Origin: a virus
Direction: 5' to 3' (one strand)
IMG/VR virus record: IMGVR_UViG_3300037264_007554
Coordinates: 31,494-95,493 of that record
DNA length: 64,000 bases
Shown here: one piece after another, positions 23,125 to 30,664 of the stretch
Position numbering within the stretch: position 1 is the first letter of the stretch
How the letters are laid out: each line of letters begins with the position of its first letter
The notes under the pieces: generated by a model
Database searches by the model: none
Told to the model about the DNA's origin: nothing
What the model saw: only the letters and a program-made list of their open reading frames with translations
Program-made: the position numbers and the translations under genes

Positions 23125-23271
23125 CTAACGCTTGCACGCGTTGAAGCGCTTCATGCAGTGGCTGGCCTTTCGGCGGCCTCCCTTACCCCGCATGCAGTGC
23201 GAGAGGGCTTGCTTGCAGTGACCTGGAGCGGCCTTCGCCGCGCGCGCGGCGCCGGTGAGTCGTCTTGCCAT
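23125..23271 (-). CDS. Cys-rich basic mini-protein, HCK family (48 aa)
   Basis: A 48-residue basic protein with four cysteines: GHCKQALSHCMRGKGG, then SHCMKRFNACKR. It is a paralogue of 7458-7631 (HCKTALKSC, SCFKGFNRC). The start ATG lies 7 bases after the -10 box of a TAATTTGACA promoter, so a leaderless message is predicted. It may be a DNA-binding virion or core protein. Confidence 0.72.
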   Translation of the reverse strand: MARRLTGAARAAKAAPGHCKQALSHCMRGKGGRRKASHCMKRFNACKR

Positions 23272-23278
23272 GCGTCGA

Positions 23279-23313
23279 AGGCTACGCGAAGCCTCGAACG
23301 CTTGTCAAATTAG
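23279..23313 (-). promoter_or_regulatory. Recurring phage promoter, leaderless start
   Basis: Minus strand: TAATTTGACA, 18 bases, TAGCCT, 7 bases, ATG at 23271. The TAA is not shared with a stop codon here, but lies next to the end of 23318-25381. Confidence 0.65.
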
Positions 23314-23317
23314 GTGG

Positions 23318-25381
23318 CTACGCCTGCGCGACTTGCCCTTGGTGACCGGCCCCCGGAGGCGGCCGCAACTGGGCTTCGAGCGCCTCGACGATAGCGCCGT
23401 GGCTCTCGTCTTCCAGTTCGGGGAACAGCCTCTCGACCAAGATGTCCAGGTGCTTGCCGTTCAACACCTCGATGCACGGCGGGACCATCCCGAGGGACAT
23501 GAGTTGCTGCCGGGCCATCATCACGAACTGCGCGACTTGCTCCGGCGTGGTTTCTTCCAGCGCCTTGCGCAATTCCAGGACGTTGTTGTGCGCCGGTCCG
23601 AAAAAGTCTTCGTCCGAAAGCTCGTCGGTGAGTTGCCGGATGACCTCGGTCGGGGCCCCCACGATGGGGATCGCCGGAGGCCCCGCGGGCGTGACGACCA
23701 TACCGGTCGGAGACACGACGGCGTCCGGAACCACCGGCGCGGGAGCCGGAGCAGCAACGCGTCGCTTCCGCGGCGCCGGAGCGGCGGTCTGGGGCGGAGG
23801 GGCGACGGCCGCGGCGGGCGGCGGCGCGACAGCGGCCGGAGGGTAGACGACGGCCGCGACAGCCTCACGCTGTTGATCTGCAGCCGGGACCGGCCCGAAC
23901 ACCTGATCCGCGATGCGGTCCCGCTCGGCATCATTCGCCGTCCGTCCGGGGACGGCCGCCGGAGGCGCGGCCTGCGCCACCTGGGGGGCCTGGGGGGCCT
24001 GTTGCACCTGCTGCGGTTGCTGGCGCTGCGGCTGCGGCTGCTGCACCTGCTGACGCTGCGGCTGTTGCTGTTGCTGCGGGGGCTGGTACTGCGGCCGCTG
24101 CGGTTGCTGTGCCTGAGCCATCTCCCGGGCCTTGGTGGCGGCGTACATCTGGGCGACGCGGCCGAGCGCCTGGACACCTTCCTGCGCGACCGGCAGCCAG
24201 GCCGGGCCGCCCGACTGCGAGTACATCTCGGCCTGCTCTTTCACGAGACCCTTGGCCATGCCGAACAGGTTCTGGAACATCTCGACCATCGACGAGTTGA
24301 TCTTGTCGTTTGATGTCGTGTCCTTCGCCGTCTTGATCATCTCGACGATCTGCAGCGGGGTCATGATCGATCCGCCGAGCCGATCCGCGATGATCTGCGC
24401 GTGCCGCTCCGACGCGGACGCCTGAGCCGTCGCCGACGCCTGGACTGCTTTCGACGTCTCGGCTCCGGCGGCCATCGCCGACGTCATGACCTGGGTCAAC
24501 ATCATCAGCATCGGGTCGGACTTGTTGGCCGTGGTCTCTCGTACCAGCGCCTCCAGCCGATCCGCCGATGCCTTCATCTCGGTGCGCAGGTTGGTCTCGC
24601 GTTGCAACTCGTCGCTGCGCCGACGCTGTTCGTCCAGATCACGTTGCAGTCTCAACTCAGTCTCCGACGGACCGGAAGGCTTCGCCGTCAATTTTTCGAT
24701 CAGCGTTTCCATTCGCTGCCGATCTTCTGCGGCCCGCCGCTCGACCCCTGCGATGAGATCTGCCGTCTCCCGCGCGCGCGCATCTTCCCGGATTTTGTCT
24801 TCCAGAACTTTCACCCGATCGTTCGCATCGGTCGCAGGGTAACTGCCCCAGGGCGGAATCTGGCCGGGCTGCAGCGGCGGGATCGCGCTGGCCGCCGGAC
24901 TGGCGTGACCTCCGGGGATCTGCTCGCCGGGCTTCCAATTGAAGACCATCCGCTGCGGCGTCGTCAACGTCCCCAGCTCGGGGTTGTAGAAGTAGCCGTG
25001 GCCCATCGGGATGCAGCCCTCGGGCACGGGAATGCTGGCGGCCCCTTGCGGGCCGGACGCGGGAACTCCGGGTACGCTCATCAGGTTTGCCTCCGGGACT
25101 TCGGCGCCGAGGCGCACGGTCCATTCGTCTTTTTCCGAACTGCCTTCATCGTGAACCTCGAAATGGTACGTGCCCGGCCCGGCCCCGACGGTCACCGGCA
25201 GCGACTTGTGCAGCTCTGTGATCTGATCGAGCGACGCGTTCTTGATCATCGGCACGACGAGATGCCCGGGGCCCCGCGCGATCCCCTGCCGCGTGACGGT
25301 CACCATCCGCGACGTCATGTTCTGGATCTTCGAGATGTCCGGAGTCGACTTCAGGGGGGCGACGGTCACGGAAGTTGCCAT
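23318..25381 (-). CDS. Large coiled-coil, Gln/Pro/Ala-rich protein of unknown function
   Basis: A 687-residue protein. Residues 1-130 are a beta-rich domain, followed by a proline-rich linker (GYFYNPELGTLTTPQRMVF, then PGGH). Residues about 185-300 are a long charged coiled coil (EDKIREDARARETADLIAGV onward). About 430-475 is a Gln/Pro tract (PQQQQQPQRQQVQQPQPQ) and 500-580 an Ala/Pro tract. The C-terminal 90 residues are globular and acidic. This architecture suits a scaffold, internal virion or membrane-tethering protein. It starts near a promoter and operator shared with the divergent gene 25460-25831. Confidence 0.68.
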   Translation of the reverse strand: MATSVTVAPLKSTPDISKIQNMTSRMVTVTRQGIARGPGHLVVPMIKNASLDQITELHKSLPVTVGAGPGTYHFEVHDEGSSEKDEWTVRLGAEVPEANLMSVPGVPASGPQGAASIPVPEGCIPMGHGYFYNPELGTLTTPQRMVFNWKPGEQIPGGHASPAASAIPPLQPGQIPPWGSYPATDANDRVKVLEDKIREDARARETADLIAGVERRAAEDRQRMETLIEKLTAKPSGPSETELRLQRDLDEQRRRSDELQRETNLRTEMKASADRLEALVRETTANKSDPMLMMLTQVMTSAMAAGAETSKAVQASATAQASASERHAQIIADRLGGSIMTPLQIVEMIKTAKDTTSNDKINSSMVEMFQNLFGMAKGLVKEQAEMYSQSGGPAWLPVAQEGVQALGRVAQMYAATKAREMAQAQQPQRPQYQPPQQQQQPQRQQVQQPQPQRQQPQQVQQAPQAPQVAQAAPPAAVPGRTANDAERDRIADQVFGPVPAADQQREAVAAVVYPPAAVAPPPAAAVAPPPQTAAPAPRKRRVAAPAPAPVVPDAVVSPTGMVVTPAGPPAIPIVGAPTEVIRQLTDELSDEDFFGPAHNNVLELRKALEETTPEQVAQFVMMARQQLMSLGMVPPCIEVLNGKHLDILVERLFPELEDESHGAIVEALEAQLRPPPGAGHQGQVAQA

Positions 25382-25384
25382 TGC

Positions 25385-25453
25385 TGTACGAGTATCAGTA
25401 CCGGCCGCGCAGAGTCAAGAGCCTTGACGGGGCCTCGGATTTCCGGCTACAAG
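25385..25453. promoter_or_regulatory. Divergent promoters with operator-like TACGAGTATCAGTAC
   Basis: Minus: TTGACT, 16 bases, GATACT, 9 bases, ATG at 25381. Plus: TTGACG (25424-25429), 18 bases, TACAAG (25448-25453), 6 bases, GTG at 25460. The minus -10 lies inside a palindrome related to the 18.5-19.0 kb operators. Confidence 0.55.
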
Positions 25454-25459
25454 GACACA

Positions 25460-25831
25460 GTGACGATAGGCGAAACGGGATGGCAGCCGATCCGGCCGAC
25501 CGGCGGCGACGGCGACCGCGGCGCGGCCGGAAAAGTCGAAATGATCTCCGGCCTTGAGGACCGGCCCTGCGTGATGTGCAAGTCCTGGGAATACGACGTG
25601 CCGAAGCTCATCCGGCACTTGATGTCGAAAAAACTCACGCTGCTGCCCAACGGGCACTTCCTGACGCCGATCGCCAAAGACTTCCCCGGCCGGAAGTCCC
25701 TCATCCTCGATCCGGTGAAAAACGGCTTCTGCCGTTACGAGTGTAGCGTGACGGAGGATCTTGCTACGTGTGAAAATTGGAACCCTGTGCGTACAGTTTC
25801 CGAGCTACAGAGCCGACTCAAACGCCGATGA
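25460..25831 (+). CDS. Four-cysteine, probably zinc-binding protein
   Basis: A 123-residue protein started at a GTG placed 6 bases after a -10 box; no ATG fits. LEDRPCVMCKSWEYDVPKL and NGFCRYECSVTEDLATCENW supply CxxC, CxxxC and a further cysteine, as in small rubredoxin- or zinc-ribbon-like domains. The middle is HLMSKKLTLLPNGHFLTPI. The stop overlaps the next ATG (ATGA). Function unknown. Confidence 0.68.
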   Translation: MTIGETGWQPIRPTGGDGDRGAAGKVEMISGLEDRPCVMCKSWEYDVPKLIRHLMSKKLTLLPNGHFLTPIAKDFPGRKSLILDPVKNGFCRYECSVTEDLATCENWNPVRTVSELQSRLKRR

Positions 25832-26151
25832 TACAGCTACAGCAAGTCGCCCTGTTCGCGATCCTGTGCGCCGTCATCCACTGGTTCGTCGCACGGTCGT
25901 CGATCATGCGTTGGTTCTGGGGCCGGGCCACCGGTTGGCTTGCGGAATTGCTTGTCTGCCCCGCTTGTTTTGGATTCTGGACTGGCCTGCTGCTCGATGT
26001 TACAGGTATATCACCGCTCGGACCGTCGCAGCACTGGGGCGAAGTGCTGCTGTCCGGAGCGCTCGGGCTTTTCTTCACCCCGCTCGCGGAGGCCCTGCTT
26101 CTCTGGGGGATCGACAAGGCGGCCGTGCGCGAGGCGCCGCCCGAGGGCTAA
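25828..26151 (+). CDS. Membrane protein with CPxC motif (DUF1360-like)
   Basis: A 107-residue protein with three hydrophobic segments: residues about 4-20, around WLAELLVCPACFGFWTGLLL, and LLSGALGLFFTPLAEALLLW. The CPxC followed by GFWxG within a membrane segment is the hallmark of DUF1360-type small membrane proteins of unknown function. It is coupled to the upstream zinc-binding gene. Its stop TAA overlaps the TAG stop of the convergent gene. Confidence 0.65.
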   Translation: MIQLQQVALFAILCAVIHWFVARSSIMRWFWGRATGWLAELLVCPACFGFWTGLLLDVTGISPLGPSQHWGEVLLSGALGLFFTPLAEALLLWGIDKAAVREAPPEG

Positions 26152-26378
26152 CCCCGCTCAGCCTTGGCAATCCCCTCTTCGAGCCGCTCCGCTGCGCTCC
26201 TCAACGCCTGAACCATCAACTTCGCATCCTCTGTGGTCATGTGGCTACGAGCCCAAGCGATGCTCCTGTCGCCCCCGAGCGTCTGCGTTGCGGCCAGAGC
26301 TTCGTGTTCCTTCTGAAAATTCTCACGTAAACGCGTCGCCCCGCATGCTGCGCACCGCAAGTGTTCCCGAGTGACCAT
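26148..26378 (-). CDS. Small helical protein with CxxC
   Basis: A 76-residue protein (ATG at 26378), beginning MVTREHLRCAACGATRLREN and continuing as a helix (AKLMVQALRSAAERLEEGIA). A longer form from 26441 is possible. Convergent with 25828-26151, sharing CTAA so that both stop codons overlap. Function unknown. Confidence 0.52.
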   Translation of the reverse strand: MVTREHLRCAACGATRLRENFQKEHEALAATQTLGGDRSIAWARSHMTTEDAKLMVQALRSAAERLEEGIAKAERG

Positions 26379-26425
26379 CTCACTACTGAGTTTACCACCG
26401 GTTGGCCCCCTGCCGCTTGGCCCCC

Positions 26426-26455
26426 TTGACGCCGTAGACACCCCTGGTGTACCCC
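26426..26455 (+). promoter_or_regulatory. Leaderless-type promoter
   Basis: TTGACG, 18 bases, TACCCC, 6 bases, ATG at 26462. Confidence 0.5.
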
Positions 26456-26461
26456 TACCGC

Positions 26462-26662
26462 ATGCCCCGAGCTAAACCGGCCGAAAAAGAGTTTCCCGAG
26501 CGCGACGTCGTCTCCTCGGATCTGCGCGACGGCCAGGGCCGGGTGGCGCCGCCGGTGATGGTGAAGCTCTGGGTGTTGAAGCTCTCCTGCGGCCACGAAG
26601 AGATCCGCGTCGCGGCCAAAGGCAAGGACGCCCCCACGAAAGTCCACTGCGGAAGTTGCTGA
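26462..26662 (+). CDS. Small protein with C-terminal CxH...CGxC zinc-ribbon-like end
   Basis: A 66-residue protein. The C-terminal half, LKLSCGHEEIRVAAKGKDAP then VHCGSC, has CGH and CGSC elements that could form a tiny zinc ribbon. Start chosen from the promoter geometry. No family name can be given. Confidence 0.6.
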   Translation: MPRAKPAEKEFPERDVVSSDLRDGQGRVAPPVMVKLWVLKLSCGHEEIRVAAKGKDAPTKVHCGSC

Positions 26663-26705
26663 CAACAATTTTTTGTTGACGGCCGCCGCGCGCCGGTGGT
26701 GTAGT
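26661..26705 (+). promoter_or_regulatory. Promoter overlapped by palindromic operator CAACAATTTTTTGTTG
   Basis: The operator at 26663-26678 overlaps the -35 TTGACG (26676-26681); 18 bases on comes TGTAGT, then 6 bases to the ATG at 26712. The palindrome resembles that upstream of the Cro-like repressor gene at 44418-44436. Confidence 0.6.
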
Positions 26706-26711
26706 GCGGCC

Positions 26712-26945
26712 ATGAAGCGCAGGGGGATCACCGCAGGCGTCGTCGAGGATTCCGAAGGCTCCGAACACGGCTACTGGGCCACGGTGCTCAACCGGCGCGG
26801 GGAAGTCATCTGGCACTCCGACACGTCGTCCCCTGACATAGTCGCGGCCTTCGCGGCTGCGGCTGAAAAGAAAAAAGAGATGGTCGCGGCCAAGGACGCG
26901 CCGACGGCAGAACCGTCCCAGAGTAAGGGCAAGGGCAAAAAGTGA
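26712..26945 (+). CDS. Small protein under putative repressor control
   Basis: A 77-residue protein. GITAGVVEDSEGSEHGYWAT and NRRGEVIWHSDTSSPD form a short beta domain, followed by a helical Lys/Ala-rich tail ending GKGKK. The predicted mRNA is leaderless and its promoter carries a copy of the Cro-like repressor operator. Function unknown. Confidence 0.58.
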   Translation: MKRRGITAGVVEDSEGSEHGYWATVLNRRGEVIWHSDTSSPDIVAAFAAAAEKKKEMVAAKDAPTAEPSQSKGKGKK

Positions 26946-26963
26946 GCTGAAGGAGCAACGAAC

Positions 26964-27335
26964 ATGGACCGACGAGATCTTCCTCCCGATTTGTACATGG
27001 CGAATCTCTTGAAGGACGCCCAGAAGCAGCGCGTCCCTCTGATCGCGATCTACTCCACGCTCGAAAACGAAAAGCTGATGCTCAAGGTCGTCGCGAACTG
27101 CGGCGAAGCCATCATGAAGCAACTCTGGGGTCAGGTCTTCCCGCTCACCGACGCGGCCATCGAGACCGCGGCGAAAGCGCTCGCGGCGACGGAAGGACAA
27201 AACTGGGACGGCCTCGACGACGGCCCCCGCGCGGCCTTCCTCTCCATCGCACGGACGGCCGTGACTGCGGCCTACCGCGCCCACGCTCCGAAACTGCCCG
27301 CGGCAGAGCCTACACCGATCATCAAGCCTGCGTGA
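26964..27335 (+). CDS. Helical protein of unknown function
   Basis: A 123-residue protein with an ordinary ribosome site (GAAGGAGCAACGAAC). Largely helical (YSTLENEKLMLKVVANCGEA, DAAIETAAKALAATEG). The stop overlaps the GTG start of the methyltransferase gene. No domain is recognised. Confidence 0.6.
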   Translation: MDRRDLPPDLYMANLLKDAQKQRVPLIAIYSTLENEKLMLKVVANCGEAIMKQLWGQVFPLTDAAIETAAKALAATEGQNWDGLDDGPRAAFLSIARTAVTAAYRAHAPKLPAAEPTPIIKPA

Positions 27336-28210
27336 TAGACGGTAGCGAAGATAATAAAGTGAAACGGATTGCTCTTGGTGAAGACATTCAATTATTGGAG
27401 GGGGATTCGCGAACAATTCTAACTACCATACCGGGCGAGACTTTTCAGTGTTGTGTTTCAAGCCCGCCATATTGGGGTCTCAGGGATTACAGCGTTGACG
27501 GCCAGATCGGTGCGGAGGCCGCGATAGGCGACTATCTCAGCGCCCTGGTAGCGATTTTCCGTGAAGTACGCCGCACCCTGCGTCGCGACGGAATGCTATG
27601 GCTTAACGTTGGCGATTCGTTCACAAGCGGAGATCGCGGCTGGCGAGCGCCAGATAAGAAAAACCGGGCGCGAGCCATGACCTATCGGCCCCCGACACCG
27701 GAAGGGCTCAAGCCAAAGGATCTGATCGGGGTGCCATGGCGACTGGCGCTGGCACTCCAACAGGATGGCTGGTTTCTCCGCTCAGACATCATCTGGAACA
27801 AACCAAACTGCCAACCGGAATCCGTCAAAGACCGGCCGACTCGTTCCCATGAATACATTTTCCTCATGAGCAAATCTGAATCGTACTTTTATGACCATGC
27901 GGCCATCGTCGAGCCTGCGGCCAACGGACAGACAAAGAATCGACGAACGGTTTGGAACATCAACACCAATGGTTTCCATGGCGCACACTTCGCCGTGTTT
28001 CCCCCCGAATTGGTGCGCCTCTGCATCCTCGCAGGATCAAAACCCGGCGACCTTGTGCTCGATCCTTTTTTCGGGTCCGGTACGGTAGGGTTAGTTTGCC
28101 GCGAACAGAGACGACGATGCGTTGGGATCGAGCTGAATCCTGAATACGTAGAGATCGCGAAAAAACGGATAGCCGGATTGATCATGCAACCCGGCGGACC
28201 CACTACCTGA
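27332..28210 (+). CDS. DNA methyltransferase, beta class (N4-cytosine or N6-adenine)
   Basis: A 292-residue SAM-dependent DNA methyltransferase. Motif IV is SSPPYWGLRDY near residue 48, and motif I comes last as VLDPFFGSGTVGLV near residue 250, the beta-class order; SPPY favours N4-cytosine. Other signatures are LWLNVGDSF and GIELNPEYVEIAKKRI. The GTG start overlaps the previous stop. The gene is clearly more AT-rich than its neighbours, suggesting later acquisition. Probably protects phage DNA from restriction. Confidence 0.87.
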   Translation: MIDGSEDNKVKRIALGEDIQLLEGDSRTILTTIPGETFQCCVSSPPYWGLRDYSVDGQIGAEAAIGDYLSALVAIFREVRRTLRRDGMLWLNVGDSFTSGDRGWRAPDKKNRARAMTYRPPTPEGLKPKDLIGVPWRLALALQQDGWFLRSDIIWNKPNCQPESVKDRPTRSHEYIFLMSKSESYFYDHAAIVEPAANGQTKNRRTVWNINTNGFHGAHFAVFPPELVRLCILAGSKPGDLVLDPFFGSGTVGLVCREQRRRCVGIELNPEYVEIAKKRIAGLIMQPGGPTT

Positions 28211-28223
28211 TAGACTCCGCGCC

Positions 28224-28433
28224 ATGGATCAATTTCTTGCCCAGGTTTCCTCTCTCGCACAGAAGAGCGGGATCCGCAGTCTCGTGATCGGCTGCCGCGA
28301 CCCCCAGTCCGGCAACGTGAAAGTCTTGACCACGGCCGGAGCTGTCGAAGATCTCAAAGTCGCCGTCGCGCAGAAGTTCGGCCTGACCGATCCGGCGCAC
28401 GCCGAAACCGAAGTGGGCTGGGGCGGGGCCTAA
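28224..28433 (+). CDS. Small protein of unknown function
   Basis: A 69-residue protein: QKSGIRSLVIGCRDPQSGNV, then VAVAQKFGLTDPAHAETEVG. The ATG lies 7 bases after TAGACT, but no clear -35 is seen. Its TAA stop overlaps the TAG stop of the convergent ParB-like gene. Confidence 0.55.
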   Translation: MDQFLAQVSSLAQKSGIRSLVIGCRDPQSGNVKVLTTAGAVEDLKVAVAQKFGLTDPAHAETEVGWGGA

Positions 28434-28798
28434 CGGCAAGTACGCCAGCGGTTCCAGTCCGTTTTCGGAACGAGCACGTCGATGTCCCGGTCCCCGCGCA
28501 GGCGCGCAGCAGCTCCGCGGTGGTTCCCGTTCCACACGAACAGCGTGGTGATCCGGCGGCGGCAGGCGCGCTCTCCGTAAGACGCCAGCACTGCGGGAAA
28601 TGGTGTCTTTCGCGCGGCGTACGCGGCGACGCGGCCTACATCAGCAGGCTCGTGAATGTCCAACGCGTCCAGTGGAAGCCGAATGCGCACATGGGGCTCG
28701 TCTCTGACACGTGCGATCGTCGCAGGTCTGCCGTGCTTGCCTCCGGTGTCCGTCCGTGCGACGTGTCGGCGCACTTTCGATGCAGGAACGATCCGCAT
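28430..28798 (-). CDS. ParB-like nuclease-fold protein
   Basis: A 122-residue protein. Its C-terminal half (TLFVWNGNHRGAAARLRGDR, then IDVLVPKTDW) matches the ParB-N/sulfiredoxin-like pattern of (D/N)GNHR followed by a valine-rich strand. The ATG overlaps the upstream stop as TGATG. Such small ParB-like proteins in phages may be DNA nucleases or CTP-binding factors; the role is not certain. Confidence 0.68.
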   Translation of the reverse strand: MRIVPASKVRRHVARTDTGGKHGRPATIARVRDEPHVRIRLPLDALDIHEPADVGRVAAYAARKTPFPAVLASYGERACRRRITTLFVWNGNHRGAAARLRGDRDIDVLVPKTDWNRWRTCR

Positions 28799-29151
28799 CA
28801 GCACTTCCGCCAGAGCGTCACGCCGCCCGGCCGGACGACGGCGTAGAGGCCGCCGTGCACCGGTTTCTTGCCCTTCCGGGTGACGAAGGTCTTGTACTTG
28901 TACGGATCGTACGTGACGGCGATTTTGCAAGCGCCGCGCGGGGCGCCCTTGCTCGTCAGCGTTCCGCGCACGAAGGCGTGGACGTTCTTGCGCTTCTCTC
29001 GCAACACACGCGCGCGGCCGCCCGCGCCGACCACGAACTTCGGCGTCAGCAAGGCGACCTTCTGCGAGCACTTCTGCACGCGGCCGCCCTTACGGACGCT
29101 GATGCAGCCCTTGTGCAAGTTGCGGTAGGCGTCGACGGTCACGGCAGCCAT
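28798..29151 (-). CDS. Conserved phage hypothetical protein
   Basis: A 117-residue protein. The pattern YRNLHKGCISVRKGGRV, then GRARVLREKRKNVHAFVRG is one I recognise from phage hypothetical proteins without known function. Basic and beta-rich, with four cysteines. Its stop overlaps the start of the ParB-like gene. Confidence 0.65.
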   Translation of the reverse strand: MAAVTVDAYRNLHKGCISVRKGGRVQKCSQKVALLTPKFVVGAGGRARVLREKRKNVHAFVRGTLTSKGAPRGACKIAVTYDPYKYKTFVTRKGKKPVHGGLYAVVRPGGVTLWRKC

Positions 29152-29402
29152 CCCTCCGGCGCAGGCATGAAACCGTAGGGCGCTTCGGTGCGGCCGTAGC
29201 CAAGGGCTTCCACACCTGCCTGTGTGGCAACCCCCCACGGTATGTTCCCACGGCCGTACGTCGCCCGCCGCCAACCGAGACGAACGAGACCCATGCGAGT
29301 GAGCGCCCGCGCCGTCGGTTTGGACAAGTAAGAGAATTCGCCGTAGCCATGCCCGCCCGCCTGCGCAAATTTTCTCAGCGCCTCTTGTTGAGCTTTCGTC
29401 AT
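29139..29402 (-). CDS. Small winged-helix-like protein
   Basis: An 87-residue protein: KAQQEALRKFAQAGGHGYGE, then KPTARALTRMGLVRLGWRRA, then TQAGVEALG. The helix-turn-helix-wing order (TxxALxxxGLV and TxxGxxAL) fits a small winged helix. The last bases overlap the next gene's start by 13. May bind DNA. Confidence 0.58.
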   Translation of the reverse strand: MTKAQQEALRKFAQAGGHGYGEFSYLSKPTARALTRMGLVRLGWRRATYGRGNIPWGVATQAGVEALGYGRTEAPYGFMPAPEGWLP

Positions 29403-29409
29403 CAACGCC

Positions 29410-29649
29410 TCACCTGAGAGATTTCCTGAGACGATTCACGTCGGCAAGTTTGTAACAGCGGCTGTCGTGCATCACAAGGTAGCCTGTGTCGTACGCCTCT
29501 CGGGATTGCGCGCCCATATGCCAGCAAGCGCCCTTCCAGCGGCCTTCCCGCGCCGCAACAATCACCCGCGACTCGCCGACGAAAGTGATGCCCCCTTTCC
29601 GCACCGAGCCTTCGACGTAGTCTAGGTTGAACCGGCGTTTTCGACGCAT
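29410..29649 (-). CDS. Small basic protein of unknown function
   Basis: A 79-residue protein: MRRKRRFNLDYVEGSVRKGG, then KGACWHMGAQSREAYDTGYL, ending LADVNRLRKSLR. No family is recognised. Co-directional with neighbours, separated by 7 bases from 29139-29402. Confidence 0.55.
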   Translation of the reverse strand: MRRKRRFNLDYVEGSVRKGGITFVGESRVIVAAREGRWKGACWHMGAQSREAYDTGYLVMHDSRCYKLADVNRLRKSLR

Positions 29650-29684
29650 GCCCTGATTGTAAGGCCGCGGCCGCAGGCCGCAAC

Positions 29685-29993
29685 TTACGACCTCGGCAGC
29701 CTCATCCGGGCGAACTGATACTTGAACGCCGAGTACCCTCCCAGGTCGCCAGGCTCGCCTGGCTCATCCAGCCGGGCGTCGTCCTCGTAGGCCGGTAACT
29801 TCCGGCCCGTCGCGGACGTCGCGTCGTACGGCTCGCCGTGGTCCGGCGTCAGCGACATCTGCGTCTGTGCGCCGCCTTTCAGGGGCAGCAGCCGGAACAA
29901 GAAGTCGCCGACCCAGCGATCCCGCGGCGTGCCTTGCACGAGAAAGCGGGCCATCTGGAAGATGCCGCGGTCGATGGTGGTGACGCCCCTCAT
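29685..29993 (-). CDS. Protein of unknown function, coupled to the DnaA-like gene
   Basis: A 102-residue protein (RGIFQMARFLVQGTPRDRWV, then GAQTQMSLTPDHGEPYDATS). Its ATG overlaps the stop of the DnaA domain IV gene (ATGA), so both come from one message. It may work with that protein at the origin, but there is no domain evidence. Confidence 0.58.
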   Translation of the reverse strand: MRGVTTIDRGIFQMARFLVQGTPRDRWVGDFLFRLLPLKGGAQTQMSLTPDHGEPYDATSATGRKLPAYEDDARLDEPGEPGDLGGYSAFKYQFARMRLPRS

Positions 29994-30430
29994 GCCTGGG
30001 GGCTCTCGCGGTAGAGCGGGATCGTCCCCTGGGGCGGTGTCACCACGCACACCGTCTCCCGTGTCCCCATGTTCGACAGCAGCTTCGAGATCTTAAACAA
30101 GTCCTGCCGGACTTGAGCACCTGTCAACTCGTGCGCCAGCAGCCCCTCGACCGTCTCCACGGCGTGCATGACCGTCGTGTGGTGCTTGCCGCCGAACTCT
30201 GCCGCGATACCTGGGAAGCTCAACTCCGTGAGCCTGCGCATCAGGAACATCGCGAGGGACCGCGGGTACGTGTGCACGCGTGCACGGCTGCTGCCGATCA
30301 GCACCCTGCGCGTGATCTTGAAACGCTTCTGAACGGCCTCCCGGATCTCGGCTGCGGTCCAGATGGAGACGGTCCGGATGACACTGGTCCTGCTGACGAT
30401 AGGCGGCGCGTTCGACGGCACGTGGTCCAC
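29990..30430 (-). CDS. Stand-alone DnaA domain IV (DnaA-box-binding domain) protein
   Basis: A 146-residue protein matching only the C-terminal DNA-binding domain of the bacterial initiator DnaA: YPRSLAMFLMRRLTELSF, then IAAEFGGKHHTTVMHAVETV. These are the basic loop/helix and the GGKxHTTVxHA signature that reads the DnaA box. The AAA+ ATPase and domain I are absent. It is encoded next to an iteron-rich AT-rich gap and close to a perfect DnaA box (31376-31384), so it may recruit, mimic or block host DnaA. The GTG start at 30430 is uncertain; a GTG at 30421 is possible. Confidence 0.88.
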   Translation of the reverse strand: MDHVPSNAPPIVSRTSVIRTVSIWTAAEIREAVQKRFKITRRVLIGSSRARVHTYPRSLAMFLMRRLTELSFPGIAAEFGGKHHTTVMHAVETVEGLLAHELTGAQVRQDLFKISKLLSNMGTRETVCVVTPPQGTIPLYRESPQA

Positions 30431-30545
30431 TCACCGTAGCACGGGCCGCGCGAACCGAGGCAACAGAAAAGAGCCAGACCGCGGCGCGGGCGGCGCGGGC
30501 GGCGCGCGGCGCGCGGCGCGGCGCGGCGCGGGTGGCAACGCCGCA

Positions 30546-30584
30546 AAAAGAAAACCGGGGGCCCCTTTCGGAGCCCCCGGTCGC
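30546..30584 (-). terminator. Rho-independent terminator
   Basis: Minus strand: CCGGGGGC, loop region TCCGAAAGGGG, CCCCCGG, then TTTTCTTTTT. It closes a short transcription unit that contains the tiny ORF 30593-30664. Confidence 0.75.
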
Positions 30585-30592
30585 CCGGGGCC

Positions 30593-30664
30593 CTACCTCT
30601 TCCGGAAGCGGGGTCGTCTGAGCAGGATCGCAGCCACCGTAACGGCAACGGCGTAACGAGTCAA
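30593..30664 (-). CDS. Possible tiny hydrophobic peptide (23 aa)
   Basis: TTG-started 23-codon ORF: a short hydrophobic core AVAVTVAAILL followed by RRPRFRKR. AGAGGAAACAACCGC precedes the TTG and a strong terminator follows the stop. Could be a membrane-active peptide or the leader of a regulatory RNA. Confidence 0.38.
   Translation of the reverse strand: MTRYAVAVTVAAILLRRPRFRKR

Noticed and set aside
25998-26015. Another copy of the 18.5-19.0 kb operator (TTACAGGTATATCACC)
   Set aside because: It lies inside the coding sequence of the CPxC membrane protein, away from any start, so it is probably chance.
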